Shown here in pieces: positions 23,290 through 33,585 of a DNA stretch of 64,000 nt. The DNA comes from Furcasterigmium furcatum (taxonomy: Eukaryota; Ascomycota; Sordariomycetes; Glomerellales; Plectosphaerellaceae). Within the stretch, counting starts at the first letter, position 1. The number at the start of each line of letters is the position of its first letter. Made by a program: the position numbers and the translations under genes. The DNA lies in assembly GCA_001599815.1 (NCBI GenBank), contig BCIA01000001.1, positions 6,158,978 to 6,222,977 of the forward strand, in the 5' to 3' direction. The notes below the pieces were generated by a model, which worked only from the letters and a program-made list of their open reading frames with translations, did not search any database and was not told the origin of the DNA.

Positions 23290-25359
23290 ATGATGGCCCT
23301 AGGGGTTCTACCGACGGAGCTCCTATGTCTCGTCATCAGCGACCTCGATTCTACTGACATCAAATCTCTCCGCCAAACCTGTCGACTGCTGCTACCGCCA
23401 TGCACCCAGGCTCTCTTCTCTCGCATTTGCATCTCCAGGATCTGGTCGGACCGCACTTCTTTTCTCTCCATTGCCGCCACACCACAACTGGCTCAGTGCG
23501 TCCGCACGCTGGTCTGGTACGAGATTCCCGGCGGCATCCCCAACATTCCTCTTATCCAAGAAGACCTGGGGTACTCGAATTTTCTGGGGAGGCTACCGTG
23601 GACCCCGCCAGAGAGAGATGTCAGTGAGGAACTACCTGGAGCCAGCATAAGGAACCATTTCGCGAGCTTGCGGCGGGTGACACCTGAAGAGTCTGCCCTG
23701 TATCAGGCCATCCACACTCAAGCGAAAGACCTCTTCTGGTTGCCTAACGAGGACGATTTGGTGCCCAATCCTGAGACAGATTTCGCCTCCTTCGACCACT
23801 TTCCCGACCTTAACCAGGATGGCTACGATTTGACCCAAAAGTCGGCCATTGCAGGCTTCCTGCCTGACTTTGTCGACGCTCTGCAACGCCTGCCCAATTT
23901 ATCATGTGTGGTCTGCGAGCCCATGCACTCACACCGTGAGCTTCAGCCCGCTGGCTCTGGCAGATATCCCTGCTCGGCACACCTCTTCTGTACCTTGCCT
24001 GACAGAATATGGACCCCTTGCAACATTGGATGCAACACGCTGGGTACAGCAGCCAAGATTCTCGCCAACAAGACCTCTCCAGCAATCAAGCCTGTGATCA
24101 CAGACCTGAAGTTGCGCTACACTCTGCAATTGACCGATTCAGAGGGCCCCTTCATCCCGCAAAGCCTCTTCGGCCCCGATATCGCCCGGTTCGAACTGGC
24201 CTTGCAGTGCAATATATCCTCTGTACCATGGATAGAACTGGCAGGACTCCGTCTGTCTGAGCTTTTGCCAAAGGCACCGAACCTCACGCATCTCCGCCTT
24301 GACCTTCGCCAGGAGGAGGGCAATGCGTTTACTGGGCGGGGGAAATCGCTCCTGACCTTTCTCCCGCATATACCCCGCCTGATTTCCCTCGAGCTTGTCG
24401 GTGTGCCACTGACCAGGGAGGTGCTCGGAGATTTCATAGCGAAGCACGTCACGACGATCCGCCGTCTCCATATCGAGATGTTTCCCAGCGACGAGTCAGA
24501 GCTGCCCCGTCTGGAGGACCTGATGGAGAGCGCCCCGAGACTGCAGCTTCTACGGTTCACTGTCCGATTCGAAGAAGATGACTTTACGCCAGAAGACTCT
24601 GTGCTGCCCGCAGATCTTATGGAGATTGATGAGCAAGGGGCTGGGGAGGACGCAACATCTCCGGAGCCCATCCCGAAAGGTCCTACACATGTTTCCCCGC
24701 CGTTGGGAACCCACATGTATGACCTGTCACTGGAGATGGGCGGTGTTGACCATGAGGACCCGGTGGAGGTGGCGGCCTGGATGACAGCTGGGGATCCCCT
24801 TTTCCCCGGCGAGGAGGATCATCGATCGGTGTATGCACGCGAGCAAATTTCGCATCTGAAACACCACCATCCTGGAAACGAAGACAAGAAACTATCACAG
24901 TGGTTCTACGCCAAGGACTCGGTAGGGGATATTTACTACCGAAAAGCGCATCCCGAGACAGAGGAGGGATGGGCAACAGAAGTCTGGCACTTCAAGCATC
25001 GGAATGGGGAAGAGGCTTACGGCGCAGACCCTCTGGACTTCTGGTCCGACTGGGAAGGCAGCGAGGCGGGAGACGTGGAGGAGCCAACACCATTCGGACA
25101 TGTTTTCGAGAGGGTCAAGACGGATTGGAGGCCGTGTGAGGGATGGGATGCAGAGATGGAAAAGGGCAGGGCCCTTGTGGAGTCGGGTTCACCTGAATAT
25201 GCTATGATGCACAAGGACGAGTATAAAGTTCTCGGGGTTGACGAGACTGTCCCGGAGCCAAGCTGGGTTGGAAGACGGGGATTGCTCTGGGAACCAGCGG
25301 ACAAGTGTACGGAGTTGGCGGATTCCTCAACATCGCCCTCCGCGGTGCAGCGAGTGTAA
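23290..25359 (+). CDS. F-box protein, 689 residues
   Basis: An uninterrupted frame. The N-terminus MMALGVLPTELLCLVISDLDSTDIKSLRQTCR is an F-box, the Skp1-binding module of SCF ubiquitin ligases (LPTELL, then leucine-spaced helices to LRQTCR). The middle part has leucine-spaced segments such as LPKAPNLTHLRLDLRQ and LPHIPRLISLELVGVPL, suggesting leucine-rich-repeat-like substrate recognition. The last ~200 residues are acidic and Trp-rich without a named domain. Two adjacent ATGs (23290, 23293) could start it. Large variable F-box families are common in filamentous fungi; the target is unknown. Its stop is about 110 bp from a long repeat copy. Confidence 0.82.
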   Translation: MMALGVLPTELLCLVISDLDSTDIKSLRQTCRLLLPPCTQALFSRICISRIWSDRTSFLSIAATPQLAQCVRTLVWYEIPGGIPNIPLIQEDLGYSNFLGRLPWTPPERDVSEELPGASIRNHFASLRRVTPEESALYQAIHTQAKDLFWLPNEDDLVPNPETDFASFDHFPDLNQDGYDLTQKSAIAGFLPDFVDALQRLPNLSCVVCEPMHSHRELQPAGSGRYPCSAHLFCTLPDRIWTPCNIGCNTLGTAAKILANKTSPAIKPVITDLKLRYTLQLTDSEGPFIPQSLFGPDIARFELALQCNISSVPWIELAGLRLSELLPKAPNLTHLRLDLRQEEGNAFTGRGKSLLTFLPHIPRLISLELVGVPLTREVLGDFIAKHVTTIRRLHIEMFPSDESELPRLEDLMESAPRLQLLRFTVRFEEDDFTPEDSVLPADLMEIDEQGAGEDATSPEPIPKGPTHVSPPLGTHMYDLSLEMGGVDHEDPVEVAAWMTAGDPLFPGEEDHRSVYAREQISHLKHHHPGNEDKKLSQWFYAKDSVGDIYYRKAHPETEEGWATEVWHFKHRNGEEAYGADPLDFWSDWEGSEAGDVEEPTPFGHVFERVKTDWRPCEGWDAEMEKGRALVESGSPEYAMMHKDEYKVLGVDETVPEPSWVGRRGLLWEPADKCTELADSSTSPSAVQRV

Positions 25360-25469
25360 AAGAGTCCGAAACTTGGCTGATCACAGTCGTATCTCTCATT
25401 ACATGTTAGATCAATGGCACCTGAGTTCTCCGGCCCTCCATTTGAATATTCAGGTAGTCCTTGGAATAG

Positions 25470-25731
25470 CCTCTGGTTTAGGAAGTGACCAACTCGATTT
25501 CCTAGAGTTCAGAGCGAGGTCATCTCAATTAATCAAAGTTGAGAGAGGCGCTATCTCGGTTCCCTGCAGATGAGAGAAAGGCCATCTCGATTTCCTCAGG
25601 TCGAGAGAGAGGTCATCTCGATTCTCAAGCGTCAAGAGAGAGGATGTCTCGATTTCCTACAGTCGAGAAAGACATCATCTCATAGGAAGGTCATCTCAAT
25701 TTATCTGAGGCTCAATCTCAAGTCTGGTCGA
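25470..25731 (+). repeat. MITE-like repeat, copy B, expanded internal units
   Basis: Seven to eight head-to-tail units of ~31 bp, each with a variant of GTCATCTCGATTTC (for example at 25490, 25517, 25548, 25580, 25612, 25644, 25692), then the conserved right flank CTCAATCTCAAGTCTGGTCGA. The left terminal inverted repeat is not recognisable and the right one is missing, so this is a truncated copy with an expanded core. Confidence 0.75.
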
Positions 25732-25962
25732 TATCGTCATCCGGAGCCCCCGAAACAATCAGCCAGCCCTCCTCCACACCCTTTTCGTTGGTTTGTTGGT
25801 CGTCGCCAGCTGCGGATCTTCTCAGTCGGGAACCGGGTCGATGGACTAGGAACTTGTTGAGGCGTAGCCTTTCGGCAAGGCACTCCTCCTCCAACTTGAC
25901 GATAAGGGCAGCCCAGTCGTCAGAGGGCTGGTCACGGAGTTGGTCCTTGATGACTTGTCGAT
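25718..25962 (-). pseudogene. Possible 3' remnant of an unidentified protein gene
   Basis: The minus strand from ~25962 to a stop at 25718-25720 reads as coding-like protein, including VIKDQLRDQPSDDWAALIVK, LEEECLAERLRLNKFLVHRP and an acidic end with WLIVSGAPDDDIDQT. Upstream the frame stays open to 26269, but its character changes and no start, intron or domain is convincing. The stop lies in the flank of repeat copy B. It could be the 3' end of a decayed gene or a chance frame; I do not recognise a family. Confidence 0.3.
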
Positions 25963-26319
25963 GGCATCGCAAAACTCTATTACATCCAATGTTGACCCGA
26001 GATGCAGAGCCAAGAGTCAAGGTTGACCTTCGGACAATTGGTCTTTTTCTAAGACAGAGGAACTCCTCAACAATTTCATAGGTAGGTAGGTACCTACCGA
26101 GGTATGGATGGACATACATCAATATATGTGGCTCAACCGCCTCGACTGCGCCGCACCTCATGCACGAAGGACGTACCAGCACCAACACAGATGCAACCAA
26201 CCAACCAACAATACCTGCTGCAAGGCGCCAACACCGAACCATGTTGCTATGTTGGTCTGGAGCAAACACTCCTCTTCTTCAACCCGCCACCCCTCCGCGT
26301 TTCCTCTTTTTCAAGCATC

Positions 26320-27631
26320 ATGATGAACCCGCAAACGCAAAGCAGCATGTTCAGCAGACTCCCGCTGGAGCTGCGACGTACCATCTACGAGCATCTGTGC
26401 CCGACCTCGATTCACATCACGCGTCGCGGCAGCGGGCTTGCCATGGTCGACTGCGTCGCCAGCAACCTGTCTCTCGATAGCGACGGCCGGGAACGGTGTA
26501 TCCTGGGAATCAACAAGCGTCAAGACGAGTGGTTGGTGAGACGACTGGATGAGGCGAGTGGCTTGGATCGCTTTCCATTGCGCATTCCCGATGAGGAGCT
26601 CTCCGATGTCCCGGTCGTCTGGCCCCGGCGCCTGCAATCAGCATGGGGACCGCACTGGATGTGCGAGGAGGGCCAGCGAGCAGAAAAGCATACGGCGATA
26701 AGATCGCTTCTGCTGCTCTGCAGGTGGATGTGAGTGCTGATCCCGGGACATGTGTGACTCCAGCTGATGAAAGAAGGCGCGAAGACATCTTGAATTACAT
26801 GGCAGGCAACGTCGCATTCCACATCACGACCTGGATGTTCTTCGGTCTGTTTGCGCAGCAGGCCCGGACGGCAATGCCTCTCGCATCAACTCACTCTCCG
26901 ACGCGGCCAACAAGATGAGGCACCTTGCGTTAACTCTCAGACTTCCCTTGCCCGTCTTCCAGGCACTTGAATGGTCCGAAGAGGCAGAATCTCAGGCGTC
27001 CCCAACATCAGCTCCCAGGCCCCCCGTGTCTGTATTCCAGGTACTTGGTGGGATGCCGGAATCGCCCGCAAAGGCAGAAGCTCAGGCGACGCTGTGGGCG
27101 AGCACATGGCCAGAGGTCACTTGTTTGCGCCATCTCCAAGAAGTTTCTGTCGAGATCGACCATACCGACATCTCATCCTGGTCACTCGTGAACGAGCGCA
27201 GGGTATTACGGCCTCTTATGGCCTTAAAGCAAGAAGCCCCCGAACTGTCCATGACAGTCGTCCTCCCCCAACTCCATCCGCGTTACGAGGACCAGGGCCG
27301 ACATTTCCTGGCCGATGATGATGGGAATCCTCCTCTGCTCTCCATCACGCGCCGGACACGCCAAAAGTGCCACGCTCAAAGAGGACCCGACTTCGCGTGG
27401 TACATCGCTAGATCGCGTTGCGATACGTTCCCCATGATAGCCTTGATTATGTCCGACTTGCTATCGCTGAACGAGGACGGCGAGTACTGGATGGGCCGTA
27501 ACGCTTATGAGGAGATAGAACAGGGTGAGCGGGCGAGGTGGCAACGGGGAGAAGACCCGACGCATTGGGTTACAGCTACACTGGCAGAAGGGTACGGCTG
27601 GGACATGCCCTCCCTTCACGATCCCCATTGA
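26320..27631 (+). pseudogene. F-box-like protein gene with an apparent 1-bp frameshift
   Basis: The start region MMNPQTQSSMFSRLPLELRR followed by TIYEHLCPTSIHI has the F-box-like opening found in large fungal families. Exon 1 is 26320-26729; a 44-bp intron (GTGAGT, acceptor ending 26773) leads into REDILNYMAGNVAFHIT. At about 26827 the coding character jumps to another frame, DLDVLRSVCAAGPDGNASRI, and runs on through MRHLALTLRLPLPVFQALEW to a stop at 27629-27631. No acceptable intron can bridge the two frames (the only GT..AG there is 14 bp), and one added base would restore continuity. So this is either a pseudogene or an assembly indel. A repeat of LPLPVFQALEW/PPVSVFQVLGG-like text suggests a small internal duplication. 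Function unknown. Confidence 0.5.
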
Positions 27632-27870
27632 GTCGATGCGGTCTCGAGACTCAGTACCAGGCCAGGTCCATGTGGTCCGCTCTGAGGCCCAGGGTGTAAG
27701 CCGCAGGCGATGCAGCTGTAGCATTGTCAGAATTTTGTTTTTGTTTCTTTGTGATTGCCGGTTCCTGACTACGGGGAAATAATGTACAGTCCAAGGAAAG
27801 AAGCAGCAGCAGCAACGACGAACATCTACGATCTTCCCGCAGCATCGGGCCCAGGCACTCCTCCGCCCCC

Positions 27871-29391
27871 TCAGAGATCTGCGATGAACATGACCTGCGG
27901 GCACGGCACCCCCTCCGGGTCCGGGCCGCTGCACCCGGGCTGCGTGTCCCAGTACGTCGTGCCGACGCGCATGTTGAAGAAGCAGTAGGGGATGGTCCCG
28001 ACGGCGAGGTTGTCGACGCTGACGGTCTTGCCGCCGTTCTCGCCGTTGGCGCAGTCGATGACGGAGCGGTAGTACATGTCGAGGTCGCCGAGGCCGTACT
28101 CGGCCATCTTGTCGTACGTCTCCTGGTTGACGTTGACGATGACGTTGTGGCCCTCGTCGCGCGCGACGTACCAGCAGTGGTCGTCCTCCCAGCTGTCGGG
28201 GCGGTACCAGACGCCGCCGTTGAGGTCGGCGCACTCCTCCTGGGAGTACGTGGTGGTGCCGGTGAGGATGAGGCCCGAGGTGCGCATGATGTGGTCGGCC
28301 GTCTTGGCCTGGATCGTGCGCTGGAAGACTTTGGTCATGGTGTTGAACTGCTCGCCGCTGATGTCGACGATCCAGAAGCCGCTGTCGAAGAAGGCGACGA
28401 GGGGGTCGTCCCAGACTGTGTCGGCCGCGGGGGGCAGGGCGTCATAGCCGACGCCGTCACTGGCGTGGCCCGTGGCGAGGGCGAGGGTCTGCTCTAGCGA
28501 GGAGATGGTCTGGCGGAGGGCATCGCCGAGGCCGCTCCGGATGTCGCCTGCGTCGGCGCCTTCGTCCTCGCCGTCGCCGCGCGCGGCGCCCACGATGTCC
28601 ATGAGGATACCGAGGATGGCGGCCCCGTTGTCGATGATGGTCTGATCCCTTTCGAAGGCTTCATCATTTTCATTCTGGGGAGGAGAGGCATCGTCAGTCA
28701 CGCCGTGATATGAAGGAAGAAGGAGAGAAGAACACTTACTGAGCCCATGCCGTAGATCGTGGTCCCCATGCCAACGGCGGAGACCAGCCAGCCGAGAATG
28801 TCCGGGGCCCCAGAGTCGGGGGCCTCAAAGGCGCCGATCATCTCATCCACCTTGAGATCGGTGTAGAGGGTATCCTGCAGCACGATGTCCCGGAGGCGGG
28901 TGAGCTTGGTGTGCAGGCCGTGGACCGCCTCAAACATCCAGTGCGAGTTGAGCCCCCAGAGGTTGCCCTCCCACTCGTCGAAGTATTCGTCGCAGTCCCA
29001 GTTGCTACGGCCGGGGAGGCAGGTAAGCCCGAGGTAGCGGCAGTTCTCCCCATTGGGGAGACCGGATGAGCTGAAATCTAACTCCATTTCCACGAGCCAG
29101 TTGTCCTTGTTATAGTCTGGGGCATGTCAGCTTGGGTGCCCATTCAGGAGGGATGGGGCTAGACGTACCTCGATCCTGAAGCCAGTTGGCGAAAATCAAG
29201 CTCGAGGCCAGATTTCCCCAGGTCTCCTTGGCCTCCTCGGCGGTGCCCCGGGTCCAGTTCTGGCAGTACAGGTCCTTGTCTTGTAGGGGATCTTGCCTCT
29301 GGAGGATATTGGGCGAGGTTCCCGGCCGAGGGGCGGCGAGCGCGATGCCCGAGGCACCGAGCACCGCGGGGACGGCAGTCGGCAGGCGCAT
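27871..29391 (-). CDS. Secreted protein of unknown function
   Basis: Three exons: 29391-29169, 29116-28740 and 28674-27871 (introns 52 and 65 bp), 467 residues. The N-terminus MRLPTAVPAVLGASGIALAA is a signal peptide, followed by PRPGTSPN. The mature part has many tryptophans and paired cysteines (CRYLGLTC, NWDCDEYF; later CADLNGGVW, DHCWYV, CANGENGG, YCFF, GCSGPDPEGVPC), which suggests a disulphide-bonded extracellular protein. Two hydrophobic stretches, ILGWLVSAVGMGTTIYGMGS and AAILGILMDIVGAA, flank the second splice site. The overall plan resembles a family of large fungal secreted proteins of unknown function (possibly DUF7872), but I am not certain. It converges with the gene ending at 27631. 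Confidence 0.72.
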
Positions 29392-30514
29392 GGTGGTTTG
29401 ATATAGGAGGTGTTGAAAGGGTGGGCAGAGTATGAGAGAGAAAAGGGGTCAGACTGAGGGAGGAAGTGGTCAGTCGGCTTCACTCCACGGTACCGAGGCA
29501 AGAGAGGGCTTGGATGCTCGATGAAGCCATTGAGTTCAGTCGATGCTTGGGATGGGCCTCTTTTATAATGATCGATGATCGTACAGTTGATCCCTCTTCC
29601 CCATGCCCGCCAATGCTTGTTCCCGCCAGACCCCTACCATGATCCTGTAAGTCCTGGCTTCATGTCTGGGCAACATCCAATGCGCCGCGTGATTATTTCT
29701 GGAGCTGGCCGGGTGGCGAACAAAAAACCACAACTGGTCAGTCGACAGACTGACCAGTTGTACGTACGTTGGTAAGGAGTCTGGAGGTCAAGCAGGTTGG
29801 CAGGCAATGCAGGGTCGAGTTGGCCTTCCTGGCAACCTGGGCATCGGGGTAGATCATGTTCCTTGTAGGGCCCAACGGTCACCTTGGCACGTGTCGATCT
29901 CCATGGGACTTCCGTACGTCGCGACCTTCCCACGGCCTCTGAAGAGATGATCTGCAGTTTCTTGGACCCTGCGTCAGTCCAAGGGTTCTAAATACAGCCT
30001 CTCGGAGGGGTATTGGCGGGGTTGATGGCCTCACCATTCTGCTGTGCCGTAGACCAGAGCTGCTCAACTACGTATCGTCTCCACCGTCTGAGCCGGCTTT
30101 CGTGCCCTCTGCCTCGCCCTGTGCCGTTAGTCGGACAACGCCGGCCGGCACAATTGCGCCCTCGGGCAGTCCGACGCGCCGGAGTTGCCTTTGCCGGAAG
30201 ATTTGTCGTGACGACCGGAAAAGTCATGCTCAGGCCGCCAAGAACTATGACCACCCAGCGTAGCATCGCGACCTGGGCAACTCACGTCATGCAATCCTCC
30301 AGCTTTGCGGCACAGGCGGCGCAAGAGAAGACCAACCTTGGAGGATGCAAGTTGGCAAGCCATCGCAGCTGGCACTCAAGGAGGCGTTACAGCGTCGCCG
30401 AGGGTACTGCATCGCATGGCGCCACTCGCGCCAAAGTCGGTGCTGTTACTGGTCAAATCTCATTTATTCATAGACCATACATACAATCGTTGATACATGG
30501 ATAGCATACATTCG
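29392..30514. other. Intergenic region with one strong palindrome
   Basis: Between two minus-strand genes. A plus-strand frame at 30013-30504 lacks homology and is not called. The one striking structure is the 32-bp palindrome at 29730-29761. Confidence 0.5.
29730..29761. repeat. Perfect inverted repeat, 14-bp arms, 4-nt loop
   Basis: ACAACTGGTCAGTC, then GACA, then GACTGACCAGTTGT: the arms are exact reverse complements. It lies about 340 bp upstream of the secreted-protein gene and could form a cruciform, act as an operator or be a short mobile footprint. No coding role. Confidence 0.85.
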
Positions 30515-32845
30515 TCAGCTCGGTGGCAGACTCAGTCCGTCGCGGCCTGTGACCTCGACGTCAATCTCGTGCCCGCGGTAAGAGTAGCGCACGCGGAGCG
30601 TCTTGGTCTGCCCGGGAACGGCATCCCAGAATCCAGGCAACCCAGTCTTCCGCAGGCCTGGAGGGATGAAAAGGATTCCCTCGTCATCGATGAGCGCTGC
30701 CAGGGCCGTTGTCACATCAGCCGTACTTTCTTCGGCAGATTTCTGATCACCCGCACGGTTCACGGCCCCGTATGTCGCATGCAGAATAACGAGCTCGCCC
30801 TCCCTGCGCCGTCGCTGCTGCTTAGCCTCCACGGCCGACCAGATGAGCTTGATGAACTCCATGGCTTCTGAACGCTTTCGGGTGACGCGGGCCTGCAGCT
30901 CATCCGGTGATCTGGTCCGCCCAGCCTTCCGCACAAGGCGTGTTCGGCGCGACAGTAGTAGCTGCGCACCGCCAACCACAGAGAATGGCACCGCCGCCAG
31001 CCAGAAGGCGAGATTTGTTGATGTGGACGCTGCAGGCGAGGTGATGAGGAGAGGCAAGCTTAGACGGTGCTTCAGACGGGACCAGTGGAGTGACAGGTGA
31101 ACAGCCTGCGACCCGACTGAGAGCTCTAACCCCAGGCAAGAAGACGCCCCAACGCGCCAGAGGCTCCGGAGCGCGAGACTGTGGCGAAGAAACGTGTCTG
31201 AAGAGAGCTCCAGCTCCAGACGGGTAGGCGTTCGGCTTAGAGGTGAGCCAAATTGGGCAGGAAGCATGAGATCTCTAGCGTACCGCATGAAGCCGGCCGC
31301 AGAATGGGGTGTCAATGTCGAAGACGCTGACCAACTGGCCTTGGTATCTATCAATGGGAGACCATCTGGCCTTGTCGGACGGAAGGGAAGCGAGGCAAAG
31401 TCGGCATCATGGGTTGTGTACCCCAGCTCCAGGTTGGGCGGCAGATTCAGAACTGCCTCGCCATGGAACATGATCTGGCGCGAGAACTCGGCAAACGACC
31501 TGCAGGTCGCATCCAGAGGCGCACCCCAGGAGCCGCTGTTCGCAACTGCCGAGAGTGTACCCTCAGGAGTGACATGGTGAGCTCCAATGCCGATCAGAGG
31601 CATGCGAGTCGTCCGACTTTGACCGGAATGGAGAGTCCCCTCGATGATCCATGGCTCCCTCGCGTCTCCTATGTACACTGGATGTGAAACACGCGCCGTG
31701 AGCCCTGGGGCGAGCAGCTCCTTCTCGCACTCGATCGTGTAGCGGGACGGATGTTGGTCTCCAACCTGCAAGGAGATGTCCTGTCGCAGCTTGAAGGCTA
31801 CGATGGGAGCCAAGGGAAGGTCGGACCCAGCCCCTGAGCCGGCCCCTGCAAGCGAGGGCCATGGCTGTGGCTTATGAGCCCGCGCAGATCCTGATAATGC
31901 CGGTCTGCTTCCAAGGCGGCCAGAAACCAGACCGGACACAGTGACTTCGGGATTGTGAAGTTGCAGGTGGCCACCCTTCCATGCACTGGTGCTCGATATT
32001 GGAATGATCGTGGTGAGAGAGTGATCCATGACGAAATCCATCGGTCTCAAGGGACCAGGGCTCGCCGAATCACCATGACCACTTGCCCTTGACGCATCAA
32101 ATCGGACGCCGACGTCGGTAGCCGACGTGGTCCCTTGAGGACCCGTCACGCCCAGATGGTGAACCAGAGCATCTCGATATGCCAGCTGACGTCCGTTGTC
32201 CTCCGCTTCGCCGTCGGCAAGCGTGCTGATGCCAGCGGTTTGGCGAGAATCGTAATTCGCCCTCCGAATAGGGTCAATGAGCGTCTCAAAGGCCTGCTGG
32301 AGCCGGACAAAGACCACATTGCTCAAGAGATCCGAAGTTGTGGCCTGGACATCTGTGTGGAGCAAAAACAGGGACCTCCAATAAGCCTGACGTATCTGAT
32401 GTGGCGTGATGGAAGGATCACGAGGCAGGCATAGCAGATCGTAGTAGTCCTCGTCCGATTCGGCCTCATTCGCCAGGGGAAGTGGAAGTGACTGCCAAGA
32501 CTCGTCGATGGCAGCCAGAGGGGCGGGACTGAGGCGGTCAAAGGCGACATCGCCGGCCTCGGAAACCGGGGCCGTCCTCTCATATATGGAGGAGGCATCG
32601 TCATCGAAGCTGAAATCATACTCCTGCCGACTGGTGGCAAACTGCTCATTCAGGGAGAAGCGAGAGCTCGCAGAGCGCAGTGCCTGAGGCGGGGCGGCGC
32701 CGCTGGGGTGGAGATACTCGTCGTAGATGATGGACGATGAGCGGTTCGAGGGCACGCGGAGCGAGGCTCGAGATCTTCGAGATCGCGTGCTGCCCACGAG
32801 GCTGCCATAGTTTGGCCGGCTGCGGCGTGGAGACGAGTCGGCCAT
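30515..32845 (-). CDS. DnaJC11-like J protein with degenerate HPD motif
   Basis: A continuous 776-residue frame. A J domain spans about residues 134-205: DYYDLLCLPRDPSITPHQIR, the helix QAYWRSLFLLH, and LQQAFETLIDPIRRANYDSR. Where canonical J proteins have HPD, this one has His163-Thr164-Asp165, which should impair Hsp70 stimulation. The C-terminal ~110 residues (EFIKLIWSAVEAKQQRRRRE, then GLPGFWDAVPGQTKTLRVRY and YRGHEIDVEV) match the DUF3395 tail of DNAJC11, a mitochondrial outer-membrane protein linked to MICOS and cristae. The middle part is beta-rich, as expected for that family. The N-terminal ~125 residues are Ser/Arg-rich and probably disordered. Localisation and role are inferred from the family. 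Confidence 0.82.
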   Translation of the reverse strand: MADSSPRRSRPNYGSLVGSTRSRRSRASLRVPSNRSSSIIYDEYLHPSGAAPPQALRSASSRFSLNEQFATSRQEYDFSFDDDASSIYERTAPVSEAGDVAFDRLSPAPLAAIDESWQSLPLPLANEAESDEDYYDLLCLPRDPSITPHQIRQAYWRSLFLLHTDVQATTSDLLSNVVFVRLQQAFETLIDPIRRANYDSRQTAGISTLADGEAEDNGRQLAYRDALVHHLGVTGPQGTTSATDVGVRFDASRASGHGDSASPGPLRPMDFVMDHSLTTIIPISSTSAWKGGHLQLHNPEVTVSGLVSGRLGSRPALSGSARAHKPQPWPSLAGAGSGAGSDLPLAPIVAFKLRQDISLQVGDQHPSRYTIECEKELLAPGLTARVSHPVYIGDAREPWIIEGTLHSGQSRTTRMPLIGIGAHHVTPEGTLSAVANSGSWGAPLDATCRSFAEFSRQIMFHGEAVLNLPPNLELGYTTHDADFASLPFRPTRPDGLPLIDTKASWSASSTLTPHSAAGFMRYARDLMLPAQFGSPLSRTPTRLELELSSDTFLRHSLALRSLWRVGASSCLGLELSVGSQAVHLSLHWSRLKHRLSLPLLITSPAASTSTNLAFWLAAVPFSVVGGAQLLLSRRTRLVRKAGRTRSPDELQARVTRKRSEAMEFIKLIWSAVEAKQQRRRREGELVILHATYGAVNRAGDQKSAEESTADVTTALAALIDDEGILFIPPGLRKTGLPGFWDAVPGQTKTLRVRYSYRGHEIDVEVTGRDGLSLPPS

Positions 32846-33585
32846 GGTGCGGGGGTACCGTGAAAAGGGACCGCAGGGGTGAGCTACTCAGAGTCTGGAT
32901 GAGCAGACATATGAACAGGCACGAGTGGCCTGGACGTGAGGAGTGTCGTCGGCGAGGGGGGCCACAAGGTGTTGATGTGGTGCTGAGCACACGACAACGA
33001 CCGACACGATGATGATCCAGGGAAAGGCGGAGCTGTCAACTGTTTACCGAAAGAGCCGGCGTCACCGTGCGCTGCTGCTCCATCATGCGATGCGACGAAA
33101 ATCCTCGGCCTCTAGTTATTGTTACGTGGCGCGGTTGTTTCGAACTGTGGAGCGATGCCGGGCCCATGGACGGACAGGGATCAGCTTCATGCTAACGCTG
33201 CGCATGACCATGATTGAGCTCTGGCGGCTGTCGAAGTGGTGGTGAGGCTTCATTTGGGGGGTCAGGCATGGCTGCTCTCTGCCCATCGTTGGCTGTCATT
33301 CGGCGCACAGAATAAGAAAGATATCGGGCAGTGCGATGGTTGAGTTGAGTTGAGTTGATCCGGTGATGGTGTTCGTCCCGAGTCTGCCCGTGGTGCCCCA
33401 CCAAGAAAGGGGTCGACAGGCGACACATGAAAACACTTGGAGTTTGTTTCTTGGTGTTGTGGGAGGGAAAATGAGGCGATGGATCTCGAGGCGGGCGGAG
33501 AGCACACTCCTCGTCTGTGGTGGCACCCATGGCTCAGGTCGTGCCTTCCACCTCAGTCCCGGCACTTAAAGCACCGGGACGTCCT
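32846..33585. other. Upstream region of the J-protein gene
   Basis: Promoter and leader of the minus-strand J-protein gene. Short open frames near 33192-33569 have no family signature. A repeat copy follows at 33586. Confidence 0.45.
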
